Origin: Actinomycetota bacterium
GTDB taxonomy: Bacteria; Actinomycetota; Acidimicrobiia; Acidimicrobiales; Ilumatobacteraceae
NCBI GenBank assembly: GCA_016700055.1
Contig: CP064997.1
Coordinates: 1,302,001-1,366,000, forward strand
Direction of reading: 5' to 3'
DNA: 64,000 bases
Below the pieces are notes generated by a model. It ran no database searches. It saw only the letters and a list, made by a program, of their open reading frames with translations, and was not told the DNA's origin. This document shows, piece by piece, positions 25,091 through 37,917 of the stretch (position 1 is the stretch's first letter; the number at the start of each line of letters is the position of its first letter). Made by a program: the position numbers and the translations under genes.

Positions 25091-26275
25091 TCACTTCAGG
25101 ATCTTGACGACGCGGCCGGCGCCGACGGTGCGCCCACCTTCGCGGATCGCGAACCGTAGGCCCTCGTCCATCGCGATCGGCTTGCCCAACTCGACGGTCA
25201 TCGCGACGTTGTCGCCCGGCATCACCATCTCCGTACCCGACGGCAACTCGATCGTGCCCGTCACATCGGTCGTACGGAAGAAGAACTGCGGCCGGTAGTT
25301 GTTGAAGAACGGCTTATGACGGCCACCTTCCTCCTTCGTCAACACATACACCTGACCCTCAAAATTCGTGTGCGGCGTGATACTCCCCGGCTTACACAAC
25401 ACCTGCCCACGCTCAACATCTTCCTTCTTCGTGCCCCGCAACAACGCACCGATGTTGTCCCCCGCCTGACCCTCATCCAACAACTTCCGGAACATCTCCA
25501 CACCAGTACACGTCGTCTTCTGCGTATCACGCAACCCGACGATCTCCACCTCGTCACCGGTATGCACCACACCCTGCTCAACCTTGCCCGTCACCACCGT
25601 CCCCCGACCCGTGATCGTGAACACATCCTCGATCGGCATCAAGAACGGCTTATCCAGATCACGCTGCGGCAGAGGCACAAAATTGTCACACGCCTCCATC
25701 AACTCCAACACCTTCTCCTGCCACGCCGCGTCACCCTCCAACGCCTTCAACGCCGACACCCGCACCACAGGAGCATCATCACCAGGGAACTCGTACTCGT
25801 TCAACAACTCCCGCACCTCAAGCTCGACAAGCTCCAACAACTCCTCGTCGTCGACCATGTCAGCCTTGTTCAACGCCACCACGATGTACGGCACCCCCAC
25901 CTGACGCGCCAACAACACATGCTCACGCGTCTGCGGCATCGGACCATCCGTCGCCGCGACCACCAAGATCGCCCCATCAACCTGCGCCGCACCAGTGATC
26001 ATGTTCTTGATGTAATCCGCATGACCCGGCATATCCACATGCGCATAATGCCGATTCTCCGTCTCATACTCGATATGAGCAATCGAGATCGTAATACCCC
26101 GCGCCTTCTCCTCCGGAGCCTTATCAATCGAATCAAACGGTGTATACTCCGCCAACCCACGCTCCGACAACGTCTTAGAAATCGCCGCCGTCAACGTCGT
26201 CTTACCATGGTCAATATGACCCATCGTCCCAATATTCACATGCGGCTTCGTACGCTCGAACTTCGCCTTGCTCAT
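25091..26275 (-). CDS. tuf: elongation factor Tu, copy 1
   Basis: GTPase that delivers aminoacyl-tRNA; 394 residues. G-H-I-D-H-G-K-T (19-26), the effector R-G-I-T-I-S, D-M-P-G-H-A-D-Y and N-K-A-D nucleotide motifs are present, followed by domains II and III. The protein is identical to copy 2 at 41889-43073, with only about six silent base differences seen by eye. From about 25315 upward the codons strongly favour GAT, CAT, GGT, TTG and GCG, unlike all neighbours. The last ~75 codons return to the local C-ending usage. It follows fusA by 83 bases. Confidence 0.98.
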   Translation of the reverse strand: MSKAKFERTKPHVNIGTMGHIDHGKTTLTAAISKTLSERGLAEYTPFDSIDKAPEEKARGITISIAHIEYETENRHYAHVDMPGHADYIKNMITGAAQVDGAILVVAATDGPMPQTREHVLLARQVGVPYIVVALNKADMVDDEELLELVELEVRELLNEYEFPGDDAPVVRVSALKALEGDAAWQEKVLELMEACDNFVPLPQRDLDKPFLMPIEDVFTITGRGTVVTGKVEQGVVHTGDEVEIVGLRDTQKTTCTGVEMFRKLLDEGQAGDNIGALLRGTKKEDVERGQVLCKPGSITPHTNFEGQVYVLTKEEGGRHKPFFNNYRPQFFFRTTDVTGTIELPSGTEMVMPGDNVAMTVELGKPIAMDEGLRFAIREGGRTVGAGRVVKILK

Positions 26276-26301
26276 GATCGTGGCTTTCTCTCTTCGTCGC
26301 G

Positions 26302-26331
26302 ATTGCGAGTGGTGGATCTGTGGGTTGTCAA
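26302..26331 (-). promoter_or_regulatory. possible promoter upstream of tuf copy 1
   Basis: A perfect TTGACA (26326-26331) lies 50 bases before the tuf ATG. A candidate -10, CGCAAT (26302-26307), follows after 18 bases but matches poorly. The TTGACA is part of a block (26315-26331) nearly repeated upstream of tuf copy 2. Confidence 0.35.
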
Positions 26332-26358
26332 AGAACGGGGATCGGCGGCAGCGACGCT

Positions 26359-28449
26359 TCAGTCGCCGCGCACGCGCTTGATGATGTCGGAGGCGATGCT
26401 TTCGGGTACCTGCTGGTACGAGTGGAACTGCATCGTGTAGGTCGCGCGCCCTTGGGTGCGCGACCGGAGGTCGGTACTGTAACCGAACATCTCGCTCAGC
26501 GGAACTTGGGCCTTCACGTTCTGCGTGTGGCCGATCGCCTCCATGCCTTCGATGCGGCCGCGGCGCCCGGACAGATCGCCCATGACGTCACCCATGTACT
26601 CCTCGGGGGTGACCACCTCGACCGCCATGATCGGCTCGAGCAGCACCGGCTTGGCCATCTCGGCAGCCTTCTTGAACGCCTGCTGGCCGGCGATCTTGAA
26701 CGCCATCTCGCTCGAGTCCACGTCGTGGTACTGGCCGTCGACGAGCTTGGCCCGGATGTCGACCGTCGGGTACCCGGCGAGCACGCCCGATTCGAGCGCG
26801 GACTGGATGCCCTGGTCGACGGCGGGGATGTACTCGCGCGGCACGCGCCCTCCGCTGATCGCGTCGACGAACACGTAGCCCCCACCGGGCCCGGTCGGCT
26901 CGAGGGTGATCTTCACGACGGCGAACTGGCCCGAGCCGCCGGTCTGCTTGATGTGGCGGTACTCGACCGACTCGACGACCTTGGTGATCGTCTCCCGGTA
27001 GGCGACCTGGGGCTTGCCGACCGTCGCGTCGACCGAGAACTCACGCTGCATCCGGTCGACGAGCACCTCGAGGTGCAGCTCGCCCATGCCGGAGATGACG
27101 GTCTGGCCCGTCTCGTCGTCGGTGCGCACCCGGAACGTCGGGTCCTCGTCGGAGAGGCTCTTCAACGCCTTGCCGAGCTTGTCCTGGTCGTTCTTGGTCT
27201 TCGGCTCGATCGCCACGTGGATGACGGGCTCGGGGAACTCCATCCGCTCCAGGATCACCGGATCGGTGCGCTCGCACAGGGTGTCGCCGGTGGTGACGTC
27301 TTTGAAGCCGAGGCCGGCGACGATGTCGCCGGCCATCGCGGTGTCGATGTCTTCGCGGTTGTTCGCGTGCATCAGCAACAGGCGTCCGACGCGCTCGCGC
27401 TTTTCCTTCACCGAGTTGTAGATCTCCTCACCCTTTGACACCTGGCCCGAGTACACCCGGAAGTACGTCAGCCTGCCGAAGGGGTCGGAGACGATCTTGA
27501 ACGCGAGCGCGGCGAACGGCGCCTTCTCGTCTGCCTCGCGCTGGACGGGCTCGCCCTTCGGGGTCAGCCCCTCGGTCGGGGGGATGTCGAGCGGGCTCGG
27601 CATGTAGTCGACGACGGCATCGAGCATCGGCTGGACGCCCTTGTTCTTGAAGGCCGAGCCGCACAGCACCGGCACGAAGCTGAACGCGAGGGCGCCGCTG
27701 CGGATGCCGCGCTGCACCTCTTCGATGGACAGCTCCTCGTCGGCGAGGTACTTCTCCATCAGCTCTTCGTCCTCGGTGGCGATGATGTCGAGCAGCTTGG
27801 CGCGGTACTCCTCGGCCTGGGCCTCGTACTCGGCGGGGATCTCGACCTCTTCGTACTTCGCGCCGAGGTCGCCGGTGTCCTCCCAGACGAGCGCCTTCAT
27901 CTTCACCAGGTCGATCACTCCCTGGAAGTGCGCCTCGGCCCCGATCGGGAGCTGGATCACGAGGGGCACGCTCTCCAGCCGGTCTTCGATCATCTTGACC
28001 GTGCGGAAGAAGTCGGCGCCGACGCGGTCCATCTTGTTGATGAAGCACATCCGCGGCACCCGGTACTTGTTCGCCTGGCGCCAGACGGTCTCGGTCTGGG
28101 GCTCGACACCGGCGACGGAGTCGAACACCGCGACCGCGCCGTCGAGCACCCGCAGCGAGCGCTCGACCTCGATCGTGAAGTCGACGTGGCCGGGGGTGTC
28201 GATGATGTTGATCCGGTGGTCACGCCAGAACGCCGTGGTGGCCGCCGACGTGATCGTGATGCCGCGCTCTTGCTCTTGGACCATGTGGTCCATCACCGCC
28301 GCGCCTTCGTGCACCTCGCCGATCTTGTAGGTCTTGCCGGTGTAGTAGAGGATGCGCTCGGTGGTCGTGGTCTTGCCCGCGTCGATGTGGGCCATGATCC
28401 CGATGTTGCGGTAACGCTCGAGCGGATAGTCGCGCTTGGCCATCGTCAT
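26359..28449 (-). CDS. fusA: elongation factor G
   Basis: Translocation GTPase of 696 residues. The G-domain motifs A-H-I-D-A-G-K-T-T-T-T-E-R, D-T-P-G-H-V-D-F and N-K-M-D-R-V-G-A-D are seen, followed by domains II to V with the C-terminal G-R-R-G-R-I-E-G-M-E. Two in-frame ATGs (28449 and 28443) share one GGAAG site; the second gives the familiar M-A-K-R-D-Y-P-L-E start. It lies between the CBS-domain gene and tuf and uses ordinary GC-ending codons. Confidence 0.98.
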   Translation of the reverse strand: MTMAKRDYPLERYRNIGIMAHIDAGKTTTTERILYYTGKTYKIGEVHEGAAVMDHMVQEQERGITITSAATTAFWRDHRINIIDTPGHVDFTIEVERSLRVLDGAVAVFDSVAGVEPQTETVWRQANKYRVPRMCFINKMDRVGADFFRTVKMIEDRLESVPLVIQLPIGAEAHFQGVIDLVKMKALVWEDTGDLGAKYEEVEIPAEYEAQAEEYRAKLLDIIATEDEELMEKYLADEELSIEEVQRGIRSGALAFSFVPVLCGSAFKNKGVQPMLDAVVDYMPSPLDIPPTEGLTPKGEPVQREADEKAPFAALAFKIVSDPFGRLTYFRVYSGQVSKGEEIYNSVKEKRERVGRLLLMHANNREDIDTAMAGDIVAGLGFKDVTTGDTLCERTDPVILERMEFPEPVIHVAIEPKTKNDQDKLGKALKSLSDEDPTFRVRTDDETGQTVISGMGELHLEVLVDRMQREFSVDATVGKPQVAYRETITKVVESVEYRHIKQTGGSGQFAVVKITLEPTGPGGGYVFVDAISGGRVPREYIPAVDQGIQSALESGVLAGYPTVDIRAKLVDGQYHDVDSSEMAFKIAGQQAFKKAAEMAKPVLLEPIMAVEVVTPEEYMGDVMGDLSGRRGRIEGMEAIGHTQNVKAQVPLSEMFGYSTDLRSRTQGRATYTMQFHSYQQVPESIASDIIKRVRGD

Positions 28450-28529
28450 TTCACTTCCGGTTCAGGTGCGGGGGGAACACGAGCACCCGGGCGCGATGCA
28501 CCCGGGCGACGCAAAAGGGCCGGTTCGGA

Positions 28530-28535
28530 ACTCTA
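28530..28535 (-). promoter_or_regulatory. possible -10 box upstream of fusA
   Basis: TAGAGT on the minus strand, the same hexamer as the rplC and acs -10 boxes, lies 81 bases before the fusA start inside the CBS-to-fusA gap. No convincing -35 box was found. Confidence 0.3.
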
Positions 28536-28552
28536 GCGGTTCAGCGGCGGGA

Positions 28553-28990
28553 TCAGCGTCCCTGGTGCAGGTACTCGTAGAGCGATTCGTTCTCGGCCTG
28601 CAGCTCGCCGAGGCGGTGTTTCACGACGTCGCCGATCGACACGATGCCGCCGAGGAGGCCGTCGTCGTCGAGCACCGGCACGTGGCGGATCCGCTCTTCG
28701 GTCATCAACGCCATCAGGTACCCGACGTGGTCGTTCGGGCGGCAGGTGACCACCTCGGCGGTCATCGCCTCGGCGACGGTGCGCCCGAGGGCACTTGCGC
28801 CGTGCGAGGCGAGGCAGCGCACGATGTCGCGCTCGGAGACGATGCCGTCGATGCGCTTGCCGTCGGCAGAAACGACCAGCGCCCCGACCCGGCGGTCACG
28901 CAGCACTGCCGCGGCCTGCGCGAGAGAGGCCGACCTCGCGATGGTGGCAACTTCGACGCCCTTGCCGCTCAGGATCGTCCGCACGTACAT
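28553..28990 (-). CDS. two-CBS-domain protein
   Basis: A 145-residue protein made of a CBS pair. The first domain covers about 8-60 and the second about 75-130, each ending in the I-V-S-E-R-D-I-V or I-V-S-I-G-D-V-V type segment. Such modules bind adenine nucleotides and act as energy sensors. A short helical tail (L-G-E-L-Q-A-E-N-E-S-L-Y-E-Y-L) may mediate dimer contacts. The ATG at 28990 has GGAGG 7 bases upstream. It sits between rpsG and fusA, which are normally adjacent. Confidence 0.9.
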   Translation of the reverse strand: MYVRTILSGKGVEVATIARSASLAQAAAVLRDRRVGALVVSADGKRIDGIVSERDIVRCLASHGASALGRTVAEAMTAEVVTCRPNDHVGYLMALMTEERIRHVPVLDDDGLLGGIVSIGDVVKHRLGELQAENESLYEYLHQGR

Positions 28991-29086
28991 CCGACAGCCT
29001 CCTTCCCCGACGGAGGGGATGGCGGTCACGCTAGTGCAGTCGTGAACGGTCGCCGGGCGAGGGCGGGCGCCGCCGCAACGCCGTGA

Positions 29087-29557
29087 TCAGTAGCGGTAGT
29101 GGGCGAACGCCTTGTTGGAGTCGGCCATCTTCTGCATGTCGTCACGCTTCTTCATCGCCGCGCCGAGCCCGTTCGCCGCGTCGAGCAACTCGCCGGCGAG
29201 GCACTCGGCCATGGTCTTTTCCCGGCGCTTGCGCCCGAAGTCGACGATCCAGCGGATGGCGAGGGTGGTCGCCCGCCGGGGGCGCACCTCGACCGGCACC
29301 TGGTAGGTGGCCCCACCCACGCGGCGGGGCTTCACCTCGAGCGGGGGCTTGACGTTGTCCACCGCCCGCTTCAGGGTGGCGATCGGCTCGGCACCGGTCT
29401 TTTCCTCGACGATCTTCAGCGCGTCGTACACGATCTGTTCGGCGATCGACTTCTTGCCGCTCAGCATCACCTTGTTGGTGAGCTGGGTGACGAGCAGCGA
29501 GCGGTAGATCGGGTCCGGCGTCAGTTCGCGGCGGGGGGCAGGTCCCTTGCGGGGCAT
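29087..29557 (-). CDS. rpsG: 30S ribosomal protein S7
   Basis: A 156-residue head-assembly protein, the normal length. M-P-R-K-G-P-A-P-R-R-E, K-V-M-L-S-G-K-K-S-I-A-E, the R-R-V-G-G-A-T-Y-Q-V-P-V-E-V-R motif and K-K-R-D-D-x-x-K-M-A are typical. It lies 13 bases after rpsL. Confidence 0.98.
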   Translation of the reverse strand: MPRKGPAPRRELTPDPIYRSLLVTQLTNKVMLSGKKSIAEQIVYDALKIVEEKTGAEPIATLKRAVDNVKPPLEVKPRRVGGATYQVPVEVRPRRATTLAIRWIVDFGRKRREKTMAECLAGELLDAANGLGAAMKKRDDMQKMADSNKAFAHYRY

Positions 29558-29570
29558 GGCGTGTCGTCCT

Positions 29571-29942
<372 letters not shown>

Positions 29943-29978
29943 GCGCCGACTACCTCTTTTCCGAACTGGAACCCTGCA

Positions 29979-30007
29979 ATGTTAAGGCGCACCATTGGCG
30001 CCGGCAA
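29979..30007 (-). promoter_or_regulatory. sigma70-like promoter of the str operon
   Basis: TTGCCG (30002-30007) and TAACAT (29979-29984) on the minus strand with a 17-base spacer, giving a leader of about 30 bases before rpsL. It occupies the short rpoC-rpsL gap. GGCGC...GCGCC in the spacer can also form a small stem, possibly for rpoC termination. Confidence 0.6.
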
Positions 30008-30027
30008 CCTGACCGCAACGCGACGAC

Positions 30028-33918
<3,891 letters not shown>

Positions 33919-34016
33919 TGGTGCGGTCGTCCTTGTCGTGGTCTTCGTTCGTGCGTGTCGTTCGTGCGTGTCGTTCGTCGTTGCGCGTCGTGGTCGTTAC
34001 GTGTCGTCGTTGCGTG
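33919..34016 (-). repeat. uracil-free rpoB-rpoC spacer with 13-base repeats
   Basis: The 98-base spacer contains a single T in the coding sense; the RNA is built of A, C and G, mainly CGA and ACG steps. Two exact tandem copies of a 13-base unit (plus strand GTTCGTGCGTGTC) lie at 33947-33959 and 33960-33972, with decayed copies after them. There is no clear Shine-Dalgarno site for rpoC. An unstructured ribosome landing zone is one possibility. Confidence 0.6.
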
Positions 34017-37000
34017 TCAGTAGACCCGCGCCGGACGACGGTGGTCGCGGTCGTCGTCGTCGCTACCGCGCTCGGGGCGGCTGATGTCGATGCCGAGCTC
34101 GTCCGCGGTACGGAACACGTCCTCGTCGATCTCGCGCATCTCGATCTCGGAGCCGTCGTCGGCGAGCACCTCGACGTTCAGGCACAGCGCCTGCATCTCC
34201 TTCATGAGCACCTTGAAGCTCTCCGGGATGCCGGGCTCGGGGATGTTCTCGCCCTTCACGATCGCCTCGTACACCTTCACCCGCCCGAGCACGTCGTCGG
34301 ACTTGATCGTCAACAGCTCCTGCAAGCAGTAGGCGGCCCCGTAGGCCTCGAGCGCCCACACCTCCATCTCGCCGAAGCGCTGCCCGCCGAACTGGGCCTT
34401 GCCGCCGAGAGGCTGCTGGGTGATCATCGAGTACGGGCCCGTCGAGCGGGCGTGGATCTTGTCGTCCACCAGGTGGGCGAGCTTCAAGATGTACATGAAC
34501 CCGACCGTGACCGGGTTGTCGTAGGTCTCGCCGGTGCGCCCGTTGTAGAGCGTGGTCTTGCCGTCGGTGCGGATCAGGCGCTGGCCGTCGGCTCCCTCTG
34601 GGGTGAGGTTGGCGAGGATCTCGACGATCGTCGGGTGCTTGCCCGCTTGCTCGGCCTCGTCCCAGTGGGCACCGTCGAACACGGGGGTGGCGACGAACGT
34701 GGAGGGCGCGGTGCTGGGGCGCGTCTTCGCCTCGGTGCCGCGCACGGCCGCCTCACCGACCTGGACCCCCGACTTGGGATCGGTCCAGCCCCACCTCGCG
34801 GCGTAGCCGAGGTGCGCTTCGAGCACCTGGCCGACGTTCATCCGGCTCGGCACGCCGAGCGGGTTCAAGATGATGTCGACGGGCGTCCCGTCGGCGAGGT
34901 ACGGCATGTCCTCGAGCGGCAGGATCTTCGAGATCACGCCCTTGTTGCCGTGGCGTCCGGCGAGCTTGTCGCCGACGGAGATCTTGCGCTTCTGGGCCAC
35001 GTAGACCCGCACCAGCTGGTTCACGCCGGGGGGCAGCTCGTGGCCGTCCTCGCGGGTATACACCTTCACGTCGATGACCTTGCCGCTCTCGCCGTGGGGC
35101 ACCTTCAGGCTGGTGTCTCGCACCTCACGCGCCTTCTCGCCGAAGATCGCGCGGAGCAGGCGCTCCTCGGGGGTGAGCTCGGTCTCGCCCTTCGGGGTGA
35201 CCTTGCCGACCAGCACGTCGCCGGGGCCGACCTCGGCGCCGACGCGGATGATGCCGCGGTCGTCGAGGTCACGCAGGATGTCCTCGGACAGGTTGGGGAT
35301 GTCGCGGGAGATCTCCTCCGGGCCGAGCTTGGTGTCGCGGGCGTCGACCTCGTGCTCGTGGATGTGGATCGACGTCAGCACGTCGTCGCGCACCACGCGC
35401 TCGGAGAGGATGATCGCGTCCTCGAAGTTGTAGCCCTCCCACGGCATCAGCGCGACGAGCAGGTTCTTGCCCAGCGCGAGCTCGCCGTGATCGGTCGAGG
35501 GGCCATCGGCCAGCACGTCGCCGCGCTTCACCTTCTGACCCTCGAGCACGCGCGGGATCTGGTTGATGCACGTGTCCTGGTTGCTGCGGCGGAACTTGGC
35601 GAGGCGGTAGGTGCGCTTGCCCTGCTGCTGGTATTGCACCGTGATCGCGTCGCCGGACACCTCGATCACCTCGCCGTCGTCGGCGGCCTGCACCAGGTCG
35701 GCGGCGTCGCGCGCGGCGCGGGCCTCGATGCCGGTCCCGATGTACGGGGCTTCCGAACGCACCAGCGGCACCGCCTGGCGCTGCATGTTCGCGCCCATCA
35801 GCGCGCGGTTCGCGTCGTCGTGCTCGAGGAACGGGATCAGTGCGGTGCCGACCGAGACGATCTGCTTGGGCGACACGTCGAGGTAGTCGACCTCGGTCGG
35901 GGGCACGTAGCCGATGTCGGTGGTGGCGCCGAAGAAGCTCTCCGCCTCGAGCATCTTGCGCAGGTCGTCGAGGCTCGCTGCCTGCGGCGAGCGGCGCACG
36001 AGCACGCGCTGGTCACGGAAGCTGCCGTCGGCGTTGATCGGCGTGTTCGCCTGGCCGACGGTGTAGTTCTCTTCCTCGTCGGCGGCCATGTACACGATCT
36101 CGCCGGTGACCTTGCCGTTGACCACCTTGCGGTACGGGCTCTCGATGAATCCGAACTCGTTGACGCGGGCGAACGTGGACAGCGCGCCGATGAGGCCGAT
36201 GTTCGGGCCCTCCGGGGTCTCGATCGGGCACATCCGGCCGTAGTGCGAGAAGTGGACGTCACGCACCTCGAACCCGGCGCGCTCCCGGCTCAGGCCGCCC
36301 GGGCCGAGGGCCGAGAGACGGCGACGGTGGGTGAGCCCCGACAGCGGGTTCACCTGGTCCATGAACTGGGAGAGCTGGCTGGTGCCGAAGAACTCCTTGA
36401 TCGCGGCCACCACCGGGCGGATGTTGATCAGCGTCTGGGGCGTGATCGCCTCGACGTCTTGGGTGGTCATGCGCTCACGCACCACCCGCTCCATGCGGGA
36501 GAGTCCGATGCGCACCTGGTTCTGGATCAGCTCACCGACGGAGCGGATGCGCCGGTTGGCGAAGTGGTCCTGGTCGTCGAGGCGGTAGCCGGGCTCCTGC
36601 TTGACGAGGTGCAGCATGTAGCTGACCGCGGCGAGCACCTCGCATCGGCTCAACACGTCCTGGTCGTCGGCGGGCAGGTCGAGCTGGTCGGGGGACAGCC
36701 CGAACAGCTCACCGAGCTTGGCCACCTCGGTGCCGAGCTTGCGGTTGATCTTGTAGCGGCCGACCTTGGACAGGTCGTAGCGGCGGTTCTCGAAGAACGC
36801 GTTGCGGAAGTATGCCCGTGCGGAATCGAGCGTGGGCGGCTCGCCCGGACGCGCTCGCTTGTAGATCTCGACCAACGCCTCGTCCTGCGTGGGAGCGATC
36901 GGGCGCTCCTTCTCCCACTGGCCCTCCAAGAAGTCGAAGTGGGCGACGAAGCGGTCGATGAACCCGGGCGCGTTCTCCTCGTCGTAGCCGAGCGCGCGCA

Positions 37001-37616
37001 GCAGGGTGAAGATGCCCATCCGGCGCTTGCGGGCGACGCGGGTGCCCGCGGTGACGTCCTTGCCCGGCTTCTGCTCGACGTCGAACTCGAGCCACTCGCC
37101 GCGGTAAGGGTGGATCGTGCCCTTCACGAGCTGATGCTTGGACAGGTTGCGCAGGCGGAACCGCTCGCCGGGCTCGAAGATCACGCCCGGGCTGCGCACG
37201 AGCTGGGAGACGACGACGCGCTCGGTGCCGTTGATGATGAACGTGCCCTTGTCGGTCATCATCGGGAAGTCGCCCATGAAGACCGTCTGCTCTTTGATCT
37301 CGCCGGTGTTGCGGTTCACGAACCGAGCCCGCACGAAGATCGCCGCGGCGTAGGTCATGTCCCGCTCGCGGCACTCCTCGACGGTGAACTTGGGCGGCGG
37401 GCGCAGGTCTTCGTCGTTCGGGTCGAACTCGAGCTCGAGCTGGAGCGACTCGCTGAAGTCCTTGATCGGCGAGATGTCGCGGAACGTCTCCGCCAGCCCG
37501 TCGTCTAGGAAATGACGGAAGGACTCGCGCTGGATGGCGATGAGGTCGGGGAGCTCCAAGGGCTCGGCGAGGTTGGCGAACGAATACCGCTCGCGGGGGG
37601 TCGATCGAGAGGCCAC
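34017..37616 (-). CDS. rpoB: RNA polymerase beta subunit
   Basis: A 1199-residue catalytic subunit. The rifampicin-binding region reads F-F-G-T-S-Q-L-S-Q-F-M-D-Q-V-N-P-L-S-G near 408-426, actinobacterial except that Val422 replaces the usual Asn (E. coli Asn518). The C-terminal G-G-K-A-Q-F-G-G-Q-R-F-G-E-M-E-V-W-A-L-E and the acidic last residues are typical. The start is GTG with GAGGAG upstream. It follows rplL after a 301-base gap holding an attenuator-like stem and a promoter. Confidence 0.98.
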   Translation of the reverse strand: MASRSTPRERYSFANLAEPLELPDLIAIQRESFRHFLDDGLAETFRDISPIKDFSESLQLELEFDPNDEDLRPPPKFTVEECRERDMTYAAAIFVRARFVNRNTGEIKEQTVFMGDFPMMTDKGTFIINGTERVVVSQLVRSPGVIFEPGERFRLRNLSKHQLVKGTIHPYRGEWLEFDVEQKPGKDVTAGTRVARKRRMGIFTLLRALGYDEENAPGFIDRFVAHFDFLEGQWEKERPIAPTQDEALVEIYKRARPGEPPTLDSARAYFRNAFFENRRYDLSKVGRYKINRKLGTEVAKLGELFGLSPDQLDLPADDQDVLSRCEVLAAVSYMLHLVKQEPGYRLDDQDHFANRRIRSVGELIQNQVRIGLSRMERVVRERMTTQDVEAITPQTLINIRPVVAAIKEFFGTSQLSQFMDQVNPLSGLTHRRRLSALGPGGLSRERAGFEVRDVHFSHYGRMCPIETPEGPNIGLIGALSTFARVNEFGFIESPYRKVVNGKVTGEIVYMAADEEENYTVGQANTPINADGSFRDQRVLVRRSPQAASLDDLRKMLEAESFFGATTDIGYVPPTEVDYLDVSPKQIVSVGTALIPFLEHDDANRALMGANMQRQAVPLVRSEAPYIGTGIEARAARDAADLVQAADDGEVIEVSGDAITVQYQQQGKRTYRLAKFRRSNQDTCINQIPRVLEGQKVKRGDVLADGPSTDHGELALGKNLLVALMPWEGYNFEDAIILSERVVRDDVLTSIHIHEHEVDARDTKLGPEEISRDIPNLSEDILRDLDDRGIIRVGAEVGPGDVLVGKVTPKGETELTPEERLLRAIFGEKAREVRDTSLKVPHGESGKVIDVKVYTREDGHELPPGVNQLVRVYVAQKRKISVGDKLAGRHGNKGVISKILPLEDMPYLADGTPVDIILNPLGVPSRMNVGQVLEAHLGYAARWGWTDPKSGVQVGEAAVRGTEAKTRPSTAPSTFVATPVFDGAHWDEAEQAGKHPTIVEILANLTPEGADGQRLIRTDGKTTLYNGRTGETYDNPVTVGFMYILKLAHLVDDKIHARSTGPYSMITQQPLGGKAQFGGQRFGEMEVWALEAYGAAYCLQELLTIKSDDVLGRVKVYEAIVKGENIPEPGIPESFKVLMKEMQALCLNVEVLADDGSEIEMREIDEDVFRTADELGIDISRPERGSDDDDRDHRRPARVY

Positions 37617-37711
37617 GGCTTACTCCTCGGGGGCGAGCGGACGGTCCGGGGCGCGCAGAACCAGACTCCGGGAATGGTGAACGGAGAGGCGACGACGCAC
37701 GGCAACCTGCG

Positions 37712-37741
37712 ATCCTACCCACCGAGAACAGCAAGAAGCAA
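37712..37741 (-). promoter_or_regulatory. possible promoter of rpoBC
   Basis: TTGCTT (37736-37741) and TAGGAT (37712-37717) on the minus strand, spacer 18. The start would lie about 90 bases before rpoB. The -35 match is weak, but a dedicated rpoB promoter downstream of an attenuator is common in bacteria. Confidence 0.45.
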
Positions 37742-37857
37742 CCGTTCGAGGCCCGGGCGGCCCGACGGCTGCATCTGCTGGGCGGAACGGTAAGCACTGG
37801 AGCACCCGTCAGTCAAGCATCTCGCGCTCTACCGGCACTTCGGGCACGGGGCGCGAA

Positions 37858-37883
37858 GGGGCCCGGGCACATGCCCGGGCCCC
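37858..37883 (-). terminator. rplL-rpoB attenuator-like stem
   Basis: GGGGCCCGGGCA and TGCCCGGGCCCC form a perfect 12-bp GC-rich stem with a 2-base CA centre, beginning 34 bases after the rplL stop. A T-tract is nearly absent (TTCG follows), so partial termination, as known at this place in other bacteria, is more likely than a full stop. The remainder of the 301-base gap up to rpoB holds the promoter and no gene. Confidence 0.65.
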
Positions 37884-37917
37884 CGAGAAACCATTAGGCG
37901 CTAAGCGGCGCCCCGGT

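Noticed and set aside
25316..26440. Long open frame antisense to tuf copy 1 (and the same at 42114-43145)
   Set aside because: Its sequence is Arg/His/Leu-rich low complexity, it is present only because of the peculiar codon choice of tuf on the other strand, and it has no recognisable domain or ribosome binding site.
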